NCBI GenBank assembly: GCA_902496455.1
Contig: CABVAY010000064.1
Coordinates: 1-7,393, forward strand
Source: an uncultured Collinsella sp.
Lineage (GTDB): Bacteria > Actinomycetota > Coriobacteriia > Coriobacteriales > Coriobacteriaceae
Direction: 5' to 3'
Length of the DNA stretch: 7,393 nt
The translations under genes and the position numbers were made by a program. A model generated the notes under the pieces. That model made no database searches. It was not told the origin of the DNA and saw only the letters and a program-made list of their open reading frames with translations. Shown here one piece after another: positions 1 through 6,492 of this stretch. The stretch's first letter is position 1. Each line of letters opens with the position of its first letter.

Positions 1-258
1 GCGCAGGGGGCGCTGACGCGGCCCTCCCTCTTACACCACAAAAATTCGCGCGATCTTCCACTCGTCCGCAGGCGACGTTATTTCTCCTCATATGTTCAAT
101 AAAAGTAGCCCCTAATGGGAACAAATCTCATCAGGAGCCGCTATTTATAGCAAAATAAATGCAACCATAATGGCAACAGTACTCATATTTGCTTTTTTTG
201 ACCACGACCCTCCAGAATAGTCGCTGAGAACGACACTAAATGACAAAATCCGGCACTT

Positions 259-283
259 GGACGTTCTTATACGAGTAGCCATT
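259..283 (+). repeat. Diverged copy of the 967-1014 palindromic element
   Basis: These 25 bases match 973-997 at 20 of 25 positions, with the first 11 (GGACGTTCTTA) identical. The copy keeps the left arm and centre of the palindrome but not its right arm. A different imperfect stem can form from 273-283 and 295-305 (GAGTAG with CTACTC plus further partial pairing). This suggests a decayed member of a dispersed repeat family; membership cannot be confirmed from one window. Confidence 0.5.
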
Positions 284-307
284 GAAGGACACCTAACGAC
301 TACTCCC

Positions 308-332
308 ATTCGCGACACACTGTGTCGCGAAT
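308..332. repeat. Perfect 25-bp palindrome with one-base centre
   Basis: The arms ATTCGCGACACA (308-319) and TGTGTCGCGAAT (321-332) are exact reverse complements around a single C at 320. A one-base centre suits a dimeric protein binding site better than an RNA hairpin loop. No T-run follows, so it is not an intrinsic terminator. It could be an operator, a DNA-processing site or part of a mobile element. Confidence 0.65.
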
Positions 333-336
333 TAAG

Positions 337-359
337 CTGGTCTCACCACCGAAGACCAG
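337..359. repeat. Small hairpin, 7-bp stem and 9-base loop
   Basis: CTGGTCT (337-343) pairs exactly with AGACCAG (353-359) around the loop CACCACCGA. It sits four bases after the 308-332 palindrome, giving two structures in tandem. No gene is attached and no T-run follows. Its role is unknown. Confidence 0.45.
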
Positions 360-500
360 TGAAAGCTCCTGGCCAGAATCTCGATAGTTTGTTAAAGTGC
401 CCCCCTCTGCAAGTTCAATGAGCGCTCATGTTCCAAACTGAAAAATGAAGAAATATCGAAGCCATCGATGCTCATTTCCTATCGAAAAAAATAGTCAAAA

Positions 501-516
501 CAAGCTAATTAGCTTG
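501..516. repeat. Perfect 16-bp palindrome upstream of the RHH gene
   Basis: CAAGCTAATTAGCTTG reads the same on both strands. It lies about 10 bases upstream of the proposed -35 box of the RHH gene, a usual position for a regulator site. It differs from the TGTA/TACA palindromes nearer the promoter, so a second regulator is possible. Confidence 0.55.
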
Positions 517-525
517 ATAAGCTGC

Positions 526-554
526 TTGTATTTTTGTCTACAAAACTGTATACA
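526..554 (+). promoter_or_regulatory. Predicted promoter and operator of the RHH gene
   Basis: A -35 box TTGTAT (526-531) and a -10 box TATACA (549-554) are separated by 17 bases. This would start transcription near 561, about 48 bases before the start codon. Two short palindromes overlap it: TTTTGT and ACAAAA arms at 532-537 and 540-545 inside the spacer, and TGTATACA at 547-554 over the -10 box. RHH antitoxins commonly repress their own promoters through such repeats, so autorepression is a reasonable inference. An alternative promoter with TTGATA at 514-519 and TCTACA at 537-542 is possible. Confidence 0.5.
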
Positions 555-608
555 AAAAGAGATTCCGACAACCAGCGCTCGACATTATGCCAATCGATAG
601 GAGGCGCT

Positions 609-875
609 ATGGACGCTAAGCAACTCGAAAAGATGATCGGATTTGCCCCCGGAGAGTTGGAAAAGGCCGCGGAGGCATACGAAAAAGATGAGTGGCCGAA
701 GGGTCGCACCATCAAGCTGGGAAGACCGCCGATTTCTGACGAGCCAAGCGTTGTTTTATCCGCACGTGTGGGTGAATCGGTCCTTGAAGCCTTTGATGCA
801 AAAGCAAAGCGCCATGGGCAAACACGCACGGAGCGACTCAGGGGGCTCATCACGCTTGATGCAATGATTGCCTAG
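609..875 (+). CDS. Ribbon-helix-helix DNA-binding protein, antitoxin-like
   Basis: This is a small protein of 88 residues. The ATG at 609 was chosen because AGGAGG (599-604) lies four bases upstream; the longer frame from a TTG at 534 has no comparable site and would overlap the promoter. Residues 1-47 are charged and probably helical. A GRP motif (38-40) precedes a likely RHH fold: strand 48-54 (VVLSARV), helix A about 55-69, a turn at GQ, and helix B about 72-86. RHH proteins bind DNA as dimers through the paired strands, and many are antitoxins. A linker with GRP before a C-terminal RHH resembles the layout of BrnA-type antitoxins, but I cannot assign the family. No toxin gene is adjacent on either side, so this is either an orphan antitoxin or a simple small regulator. 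The promoter palindromes support self-regulation. Confidence 0.75.
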   Translation: MDAKQLEKMIGFAPGELEKAAEAYEKDEWPKGRTIKLGRPPISDEPSVVLSARVGESVLEAFDAKAKRHGQTRTERLRGLITLDAMIA

Positions 876-895
876 TTACCCACCACACCCAAACA

Positions 896-950
896 TGTAC
901 GTCAGCATCCAAAGTCGACATTTTTCGACATCTTTGGATGCTGACGTACA
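896..950. repeat. Strong hairpin, perfect 19-bp inverted repeat
   Basis: Bases 896-914 and 932-950 are exact reverse complements (outer arm TGTACGTCAGC, inner AAAG/CTTT). The 17-base loop contains TCGA twice, at 915-918 and 925-928, which can extend the stem by four pairs with a three-base bulge; TCGACAT also repeats directly in it. It lies 20 bases after the RHH stop, between convergent genes, and may end transcription or protect the 3' end. It lacks a proper T-run after the stem, so it is not a textbook intrinsic terminator. It also looks like a dispersed palindromic element. Confidence 0.75.
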
Positions 951-966
951 GCTTTTGCAACATAGT

Positions 967-1014
967 CATTGGGGACGTTCTTAAATGACTAGTCGTTAAA
1001 GAACGTCTCCGATG
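967..1014. repeat. 48-base near-perfect palindrome beside the dus stop
   Basis: The element folds back on itself around ACTAGT (988-993). Of 24 base pairs, 20 are Watson-Crick, three are G-T and one (983/998) is a mismatch. It ends five bases from the dus stop codon and could act as a bidirectional transcript end, although no T-run follows on either side. A diverged partial copy at 259-283 supports a repeat family rather than a unique terminator. Confidence 0.75.
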
Positions 1015-1019
1015 TCTAA

Positions 1020-1973
1020 CTAGCCGCGGAAGCGAGCTATGGGTGCGAGTGGCTGCTCGCGAAAGACCCGCTCGACGGCGGCGCGGTATTCGTCGACCTT
1101 TTTGGTCTTACGTACGAGCTTGTGAACGGTAGCGGGGTCGGCGAAAGCGCACTTGGCGTAGAACCACCACTCCTTCATACGAAAGACCGCGTTACCGCCA
1201 ATCTCTTCTGCATAGGCCGCAAACAGCGTGTCGTGGAAGCGCTGCAGCTCAGCAGCCGTGGCAGCAGGGCCACCCTTGACCATGCGAGCCAGCGCGGGGT
1301 TCGCGAGGAGGCCGCGCCCCAGCATTACATGGCGCGTGCCGGGATAGGCCTCCACCAGCGCATCCATATCCTCAAGATCAAAAATGTCACCGTTATAGGC
1401 GACCGGAAACGGCGCACGCTCCAGCGTTTCGCCATAGAACTCCTTGCGCGGCGAGCCCGTATAGCGGTCCTTTTGCACGCGCGGGTGCACAATCAGCTCT
1501 GCCAGCGGCATGCGGCAATACAGATCGAGCACGCGCTCGTATTCGTCGTCGCTCTCCAACCCCAGCCTGGTCTTTACCGATACCGGCAACGGCGACCGCT
1601 CGCACACATCGCTTAAGAACGCCTCGAGCTCGTCGAGATTACGCAAGAAACCCGAGCCCTTGCCCTTGGCAACAACCGTTCCCGAGGGGCAACCCAGGTT
1701 GAGATTGACCTCGCGGTAGCCCATGTCGGCGAGCACCTGTGCCGCCCACACAAACTCGTCCGCGTTCTTGGACATCAGCTGAGGCACCACGTTGAGCCCC
1801 TGGTTATTGGCAGGATCGATCTCCTTAAACGCCTTGCCGCCAAAGCGGTTTCCCACCCGCGGCGGCGGCAAAAACGGCGTGTAATAGCAATCGAGCGCGC
1901 CGAAGCACTCCGCATGCACGCGACGGAACACATGCCCGGTAATCCCCTCCATAGGGGCCAGCGAAAGGATCAT
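1020..1973 (-). CDS. tRNA-dihydrouridine synthase
   Basis: This flavoenzyme of 317 residues reduces specific uridines in tRNA to dihydrouridine using FMN and NADPH. The N-terminal flavin barrel begins at once with APMEGIT (6-12). The active-site segment NLGCPSG carries the catalytic Cys95. Further conserved sites are K134 in VKTR, H163 in VHPR, the FMN phosphate-binding NGD (194-196), and GRGLLANP (219-226). A small helical tRNA-binding domain follows from about 235. Length is normal for the family and all key residues are present, so the gene appears intact. I do not assign a subgroup (A, B or C) because the specificity-determining contacts cannot be judged by eye. The ATG at 1973 has a purine-rich GAAGAG a few bases upstream. 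The gene follows the ABC transporter by 53 bases on the same strand and converges on the RHH gene; a shared transcript is plausible but any functional link is not evident. Confidence 0.95.
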   Translation of the reverse strand: MILSLAPMEGITGHVFRRVHAECFGALDCYYTPFLPPPRVGNRFGGKAFKEIDPANNQGLNVVPQLMSKNADEFVWAAQVLADMGYREVNLNLGCPSGTVVAKGKGSGFLRNLDELEAFLSDVCERSPLPVSVKTRLGLESDDEYERVLDLYCRMPLAELIVHPRVQKDRYTGSPRKEFYGETLERAPFPVAYNGDIFDLEDMDALVEAYPGTRHVMLGRGLLANPALARMVKGGPAATAAELQRFHDTLFAAYAEEIGGNAVFRMKEWWFYAKCAFADPATVHKLVRKTKKVDEYRAAVERVFREQPLAPIARFRG

Positions 1974-1998
1974 CTACTCTTCTCTCATATCAACGAAC

Positions 1999-2025
1999 GT
2001 GACAAAGGGACCGCCCCTTTGTCGC
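1999..2025. repeat. Hairpin between the transporter and dus
   Basis: GACAAAGGG (2001-2009) pairs exactly with CCCTTTGTC (2015-2023) around a five-base loop, and two outer pairs (one G-T) extend it. It starts one base past the transporter stop. On the minus strand no T-run follows, so efficient intrinsic termination is unlikely. It may attenuate transcription, stabilise the upstream mRNA, or be another dispersed palindrome. Confidence 0.6.
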
Positions 2026-2026
2026 A

Positions 2027-5000
2027 TTATTCGGAGCGCAGGGCTTCCACGGGGTCTTTTTTGGATGCGCTGCGGGCCGGCAGCAGGCCAGCGACAACCG
2101 TCAGCAGCACCGAAATTGCAATGAGCACCAGCGCATCCTGCACGGGTAGGCTCATCAGGTTGGGTACTTGTTTGGCAGCAAGCGCCCAGGAATTAACCGG
2201 GAAGCTCACGGCCACCACGACGACAATGGCAAAGACGCCGGCGATGAGGCCCTCGATAAAGGTCTCGGCGTTGAACACGTTTGCCACGTTACGCTTCGAC
2301 GCGCCAATCGCGCGCAGAATGCCAATCTCCTTTTTGCGCTCCAGCACGCTGATGTACGTGATGATGCCGATCATGATGGAGCTCACCACCAGGCTGATAC
2401 TCACGAATGCGATGAGCACCAAGCTGATGGTGTTCACGATGTCGGTCACCGAACCCATGATGATGCCCATGTAGTCTGTGTACGAAATTGCCCGATCATC
2501 GTGGCCAGCGGCTTTGACCTGCTTGTTGTACGCATCGATGCGATCGAGTACGCGCTCCTTGGCCTCAAAGTCGCGCGGGAAAATCTTGACCGAGATGGGA
2601 TCCGCCTCGTCCGCATAACCCAACGTGGTCAGATTGTTGTCGTAGGTGAGCTTCGAAGCCTTGGCATAGCTCATCATGAGCGAACTCAGGTCCTCGGCGT
2701 CCATGTTGAAATGGATGGCGCGGGCAAAGGCGCTCGCATCCACACGCATAGCGCTCGCTAGGTTGGCAAAACTCGAAGACATCTGCGTCGCCATCTGGTC
2801 CATAAGCCCAGCCGTGCCTGCCTTGAGCTGAGCTGACACCGTCGCCGCAATCTGGTCGCTGATCGACTTCATCATCTGATCCATAGCCTGCTGCAGATAC
2901 GGAGCCAGCTGCTTTTGCACATAGTCGGTCATCGCCTGCCGCAGGCGCTCGGCCAGGGCATCGCCGCCGAGGGCCTTCAGCTGAGCTAGGCATTGCTGGG
3001 CTGCGGCATCATGCTCAAGATACGTCGAGAATGCGGCAGAGAGCTTTGACGCGTCCTTAAGATCTTCGGGCGACAGCGCCTTAAACTGATCAGACTGCAA
3101 AAAGCCCTCGAACAGTTGGTTGGCAAGCGTTCCCACCTGCCGCATTTGCTCGGGCGTGAGTTCCAGACCGTCAAAGATGCCCGAGAAATCTGGGGCCGGT
3201 GCTTTGGCCATGATGTCGCTGAAGTCGACGTCCTTTCCAACGTCCGAAAGGTCAATGTCCAGCCCGGACAAGTCAATACCAGAAAGGTCGATACCGCCGG
3301 CCGCACCCGAAAGCGCAGATGTATCGAACGAAAACGCACTCTTGAGCGCCGCTTCGTCCACACTGAACATGCTGCCCAGATCAACGCCTTGCTTGGCCTC
3401 GCCTTGCAGTTCGTCGAAGGTTTTGCCCGTAAAGACATCCGTCTCGGGGTGGGCAAGCTGCTCCTGCACAATCTGCGAATTTGCGGCGCGCTCCATAAGC
3501 TGGCGAGTCAGCGCATGCGTGTAGGCAATGCCCGGGGACAACGCGCTCGCGTTGGCGGTCTCGTTGGGTCGCACCACGCCCACAATGTGCACGTCAATAC
3601 CGTCGGCAACCTTGGCAACCATAAAGTCGGCGTCGTCAGACATGTCGGTCCACATGCCGGTCTCTTCGTTTTTGCGATAGGCATCGGCCGGCGACAGCAC
3701 CTTAAACGTCGTGGACAGCGCATCGTCGTAGGTAAAGTCGGCGCCGGTCTCGGGCGTTTCGATCTTACCGTCAGCCGTCATGGCGCTGTTAACCAGGTCG
3801 TTGAGCTCGTTGATATCCAGCGCGCCGATGCTGTAGAGCGTGTAGTCGCCCACCGTTCCACGGCTCGAAAGCACCATTACGGCTTCGTTAGCAGACGTGG
3901 GCCAATGACCGGCGACGACATCGTACTGGCTGTCGAGCAGGCTCTGGTCGTCAATCATCTCGTTAAAGACCGAGGTTCCCATGGATTCCATGCTCACCGT
4001 TGCCGCTGAGCTCGCGCCTCCGCTCATGGCCTCGGTCATGGCATTGGGCACCAGCCGAACGGGTTTCTCGTCACCCTTGCCGGCACGATAGACAACCGGC
4101 GATACACCGTAGCCGTACTGAATGGCGTTGACCTCTTTATCGATGCCGTCGCCACCGGCATCGAGCCATGCCTTAAAGCTCTTCATGTCGTTGGACTTAA
4201 CGCTCGCAAACATATCCTTTACGGCCGTGACCACGGGAATCTTATCGGTTTCGGCACTGTCGTCGGACGAATCCACGTTTTCAGGCGAGTCATCATCCGC
4301 AGCCCCCTGTCCGCCCATCATGGACGACAGGTCGTAATCCTGCTTGGAAATGGTGAGTGGGTAGCTCGAGAGCGTATCCTCCTCGACCTTTTTGATGTAG
4401 CCGTTTACGCCGTTGGACAGCGCCAGAATCGCCGCGATACCGATAATGCCAATCGAGCCCGCAAAGGCCGTCATGGCCGTGCGGCCCTTCTTGGTCATGA
4501 GGTTTCGGGCAGAAAGCCCCAGCGCCGTCACAAAGCTCATCGAGGTTTTGCGCGTAGGCTTGGCCTCGCGGCGCGTGGCGTCAGCGACATCGAAAGGATC
4601 GGAATCATCGGTGATCTTGCCGTCCGCCAGGTTGACGATGCGCGTGGCGTATTGGTATGCCAGGTCGGGATTGTGCGTGACCATGATGACCAGACGGTCG
4701 CGCGCAACTTCTTTGAGCAAATCCATAACCTGCACGGATGTCGTTGAATCCAAAGCGCCAGTCGGCTCGTCGGCAAGGACGATCTCAGGGTCATTGATCA
4801 GGGCGCGGGCAATGGCCACGCGCTGCATCTGCCCGCCCGATAGCTGGCTCGGGCGCTTGTTAACGTGCTCGCCCAAGCCGACTTTCTCCAACGCCTCGCG
4901 CGCACGCTGGCGACGCTCGGCATGCCCCACGCCCGTGAGCGTGAGCGCCAGCTCCACGTTTTCCAAAATGGTCTGATGCGGAATGAGGTTATAGCTCTGG

Positions 5001-5266
5001 AACACAAAGCCGATGCGGTTGTTACGATAGGCGTCCCAATCGCGATCGTGAAAATCCTTGGTCGAAATACCGTCGATCAGCAGGTCGCCCGAGTCAAAGT
5101 GGTCGAGCCCGCCGATAACGTTGAGCATCGTGGTTTTGCCCGAACCCGAGGGACCCAGAATGGCCACGAACTCGTTATCGCGAAAAGACAGGCTTACGTT
5201 GTCGAGCGCCACCTGCGTAAACGACTGCGTAACGTACCTTTTGCAAATTCCTTTGAGCTCCAGCAT
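2027..5266 (-). CDS. MacB-like ABC transporter, fused ATPase and FtsX-type permease
   Basis: The protein has 1079 residues from the ATG at 5266. That start was chosen over an in-frame TTG nine bases upstream because the purine-rich site (GGGAGAGG, 5276-5283) abuts the TTG but sits nine bases from the ATG. Residues 1-225 form a complete ATPase: Walker A GPSGSGKT (38-45), Q-loop Q90, signature LSGGQ (142-146), Walker B ending in DE (166-167), and switch H198. A first membrane helix lies at about 263-285. An extracytoplasmic region follows up to about 935. The C-terminal FtsX domain has three helices (about 946-972, 1006-1026, 1043-1064) and the cytoplasmic ERKKEIGILRAIG loop typical of MacB/LolE/FtsX permeases. 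Such type VII transporters act mechanically on periplasmic or surface substrates rather than channelling them. The ectodomain, near 645 residues, is far larger than that of MacB. It contains an acidic Ser/Asp-rich part, GIDLS repeats (658-672) and a long helical stretch. Substrate unknown. Confidence 0.93.
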   Translation of the reverse strand: MLELKGICKRYVTQSFTQVALDNVSLSFRDNEFVAILGPSGSGKTTMLNVIGGLDHFDSGDLLIDGISTKDFHDRDWDAYRNNRIGFVFQSYNLIPHQTILENVELALTLTGVGHAERRQRAREALEKVGLGEHVNKRPSQLSGGQMQRVAIARALINDPEIVLADEPTGALDSTTSVQVMDLLKEVARDRLVIMVTHNPDLAYQYATRIVNLADGKITDDSDPFDVADATRREAKPTRKTSMSFVTALGLSARNLMTKKGRTAMTAFAGSIGIIGIAAILALSNGVNGYIKKVEEDTLSSYPLTISKQDYDLSSMMGGQGAADDDSPENVDSSDDSAETDKIPVVTAVKDMFASVKSNDMKSFKAWLDAGGDGIDKEVNAIQYGYGVSPVVYRAGKGDEKPVRLVPNAMTEAMSGGASSAATVSMESMGTSVFNEMIDDQSLLDSQYDVVAGHWPTSANEAVMVLSSRGTVGDYTLYSIGALDINELNDLVNSAMTADGKIETPETGADFTYDDALSTTFKVLSPADAYRKNEETGMWTDMSDDADFMVAKVADGIDVHIVGVVRPNETANASALSPGIAYTHALTRQLMERAANSQIVQEQLAHPETDVFTGKTFDELQGEAKQGVDLGSMFSVDEAALKSAFSFDTSALSGAAGGIDLSGIDLSGLDIDLSDVGKDVDFSDIMAKAPAPDFSGIFDGLELTPEQMRQVGTLANQLFEGFLQSDQFKALSPEDLKDASKLSAAFSTYLEHDAAAQQCLAQLKALGGDALAERLRQAMTDYVQKQLAPYLQQAMDQMMKSISDQIAATVSAQLKAGTAGLMDQMATQMSSSFANLASAMRVDASAFARAIHFNMDAEDLSSLMMSYAKASKLTYDNNLTTLGYADEADPISVKIFPRDFEAKERVLDRIDAYNKQVKAAGHDDRAISYTDYMGIIMGSVTDIVNTISLVLIAFVSISLVVSSIMIGIITYISVLERKKEIGILRAIGASKRNVANVFNAETFIEGLIAGVFAIVVVVAVSFPVNSWALAAKQVPNLMSLPVQDALVLIAISVLLTVVAGLLPARSASKKDPVEALRSE

Positions 5267-5415
5267 GGACGGCAACCTCTCCCACGCGGGCGCACTCGCC
5301 CGCTCTCCCCCGCCGTTCGTATTCGACGCGTTTGTCCTACTCTATCCCCATTTTTTGCCGACGCCAGTGAGGAATGTAGGGAACCGCACCAAAAAAACCG
5401 AATGGGATGGTGCCC
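5267..5415 (-). promoter_or_regulatory. Upstream leader of the ABC transporter gene
   Basis: This non-coding stretch lies between the terminator at 5416-5442 and the transporter ATG, so a promoter for the transporter is expected here. I see no clear -35/-10 pair; weak -10 candidates such as TAGAGT lie near 5340. Directly upstream of the ribosome binding site (5276-5283) is a perfect GC-rich hairpin: GCGGGCG (5286-5292) with CGCCCGC (5297-5303) around a four-base loop. It leaves two bases between stem and binding site and could influence translation initiation. Its regulation is not otherwise visible. Confidence 0.4.
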
Positions 5416-5442
5416 AAAAAAGAGGTCCCGAGCGGGACCTCT
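5416..5442 (-). terminator. Rho-independent terminator of the napH-like/tlpA-like unit
   Basis: Read on the minus strand, AGAGGTCCC pairs exactly with GGGACCTCT (5434-5442 with 5421-5429). A further G-C pair closes a two-base loop, and a run of T follows (5416-5420 are A on the plus strand). It lies about 80 bases after the tlpA-like stop and before the transporter, so it separates the two transcription units. The intervening 5443-5520 is an untranslated 3' region with only short stems. Confidence 0.92.
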
Positions 5443-5520
5443 ATATGGTGGAGCTTATCTTGAAAGGTAGCGGACTACTTCGCACAGCGATACACGATCC
5501 TCGCTATGCTTTACGCGTTT

Positions 5521-6492
5521 TTACTGCTCGCTATTCGCAATCGCCTGGTCGATAAGTTTGTTGAGTGCTGCGCGCTGCTCGGCGGAGCTGATGGCTCCCA
5601 CGATGGGCTCCCCTACGATGTTGCCATTCTGATCGATGACATACGTTGTCGGGAACGAGAACAAATTTGACGTGAACTTACCGGCCTCGCTATCCGACTT
5701 GAACCAGATGTTCTTATATGTCACGCCCTTCTTGCTCAGCACGTCCTTGGCATCTGCAATCTCGCCCTTGTTGCCATCGAGCGTAAAGGAATTGACGCCC
5801 ACGACCTGGCCGCCCTTCTTGGCAAGCTCCTGATTCAGTTTCTCAAGATCGCCCAGCTCGCCCACGCACGGCTTGCAAGTAGTGAACCAGAAGTTCATGA
5901 CGGTGACCTTGTTCTTAGAGAACAGCTCGTCGCTGCTCACGTCGTTGCCATCCAGGTCTTTGCCCGTAAAGCTGGGGAACTTCGTCGCCTCGCTCGAAGC
6001 ATTGGCACCAGCCGTCATGCCAGCGGCCGAAGCGTCAACGCTCTCGCCTGCGCTCGGCGTGCTTCCACAGCCGGGGAACTCCTTCTCCAAGCTCTCGAGC
6101 TTGTCCTCGATCTCCTTGATCTGCTGTGCACCGGCCTTGAGCGTCTTAAGCTCATCCGCCGTGAACTCATCCTTGGCACCGTCGATGGTCTTGAGCAGGA
6201 AATCGCCGTAATTGCTGCCATCCTCAATCATTGCCGAGTCTTTATTTGCCGCATTGAATACCTTTTCCCACAGCGCGTTATCACTCGAAAAGATCTCGTT
6301 CTCCTTCTGCATGAGCTTCGCATACAGCTCGGCGGCCTCGTCGGCATTGGCCGGCTTCTGCGCAGTGAGTTCTGCGATCTTAGGGTCGGAGCTCGCAGAT
6401 TCGCTCACATTGCCACCGGGCGCCGAACATGCCACAAGGCACAAGGCCAATACCGGCACCATAAACAGGGCCGCAATCTTAGAAAGCTTCAT
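5521..6492 (-). CDS. TlpA-like thiol-disulfide lipoprotein
   Basis: This exported lipoprotein has 323 residues from the ATG at 6492. GGAGG (6500-6504) lies seven bases before that ATG but only one base before an alternative ATG at 6498. The signal sequence (KLSKIAALF, hydrophobic core) ends in the lipobox LVAC, giving lipidated Cys22. Residues about 35-140 form a charged, probably helical domain of unknown role, with an extra Cys at 142. An Ala/Ser/Gly-rich linker (about 145-172) leads to a C-terminal thioredoxin fold (about 173-320). This has the redox motif CKPC (206-209) in an FWFTTCKPC context and the cis-proline at FPTTY (P281), as in TlpA/ResA proteins. Those proteins reduce extracytoplasmic disulfides using electrons from a membrane donor. 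The upstream iron-sulfur protein, 29 bases away, may be that donor. The N-terminal domain makes it longer than a plain TlpA. The target is unknown. Confidence 0.88.
   Translation of the reverse strand: MKLSKIAALFMVPVLALCLVACSAPGGNVSESASSDPKIAELTAQKPANADEAAELYAKLMQKENEIFSSDNALWEKVFNAANKDSAMIEDGSNYGDFLLKTIDGAKDEFTADELKTLKAGAQQIKEIEDKLESLEKEFPGCGSTPSAGESVDASAAGMTAGANASSEATKFPSFTGKDLDGNDVSSDELFSKNKVTVMNFWFTTCKPCVGELGDLEKLNQELAKKGGQVVGVNSFTLDGNKGEIADAKDVLSKKGVTYKNIWFKSDSEAGKFTSNLFSFPTTYVIDQNGNIVGEPIVGAISSAEQRAALNKLIDQAIANSEQ

Larger units (their letters stand above)
1..525. other. AT-rich non-coding stretch with many palindromes
   Basis: I see no convincing gene here. From about 60 to 560 the sequence is clearly more AT-rich than the GC-rich genes to the right. 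It holds several inverted repeats, listed separately, plus smaller ones: a 12-bp perfect palindrome ATGAGCGCTCAT at 418-429, an 8-bp CATCGATG at 463-470, and 7-bp arms TCGATAG (381-387) and CTATCGA (479-485). A T-run at 192-198 follows only a weak long-loop stem (AGCAAA near 149-154 with TTTGCT near 188-193), so a terminator there is doubtful. A minus-strand frame is open from an ATG at 91-89 to the window edge but has no ribosome binding site. The stretch may be the remains of lost genes or a regulatory or insertion-prone spacer; that is inference. Confidence 0.6.

Noticed and set aside
1..91. Minus-strand frame open from an ATG at 91-89 to the window edge
   Set aside because: There is no ribosome binding site, and the short Arg/Ala-rich translation is not recognisable. 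It might be the start of a gene beyond the window, but it cannot be supported.
31..95. Short minus-strand frame ending in a TAA at 33-31
   Set aside because: Only 18 codons lie between stops and there is no start codon. It could be a gene remnant, but nothing identifies it.
149..198. Possible intrinsic terminator ahead of the T-run at 192-198
   Set aside because: The stem is about six pairs with a loop of over 30 bases, too weak to call.
534..608. Longer N-terminus for the RHH protein from a TTG at 534
   Set aside because: It would overlap the predicted promoter and has no ribosome binding site, whereas AGGAGG sits four bases before the ATG at 609.
509..853. Open frame of 114 codons on the minus strand opposite the RHH gene
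   Set aside because: It lies antisense to a gene with a strong ribosome binding site and RHH fold, and its Ser-rich translation has no recognisable domain.
896..1014. CRISPR-like or riboswitch interpretation of the repeats
   Set aside because: The two palindromes differ in sequence and there are no regularly spaced direct repeats; no riboswitch core is recognisable.
1122..1616. Plus-strand frame of 164 codons opposite dus
   Set aside because: It is a shadow of the dihydrouridine synthase, whose catalytic motifs are all intact on the other strand.
3116..4009. Long plus-strand frame of 297 codons inside the transporter
   Set aside because: The opposite strand encodes a continuous, well-supported transporter. 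The frame is open because of GC-rich codon bias, and the His/Arg/Val-rich product has no domain.
2027..5275. Frameshift or gene fusion as the cause of the transporter's size
   Set aside because: The frame is continuous, and the ATPase and FtsX domains are in the usual MacB order. The extra length is all within the ectodomain.
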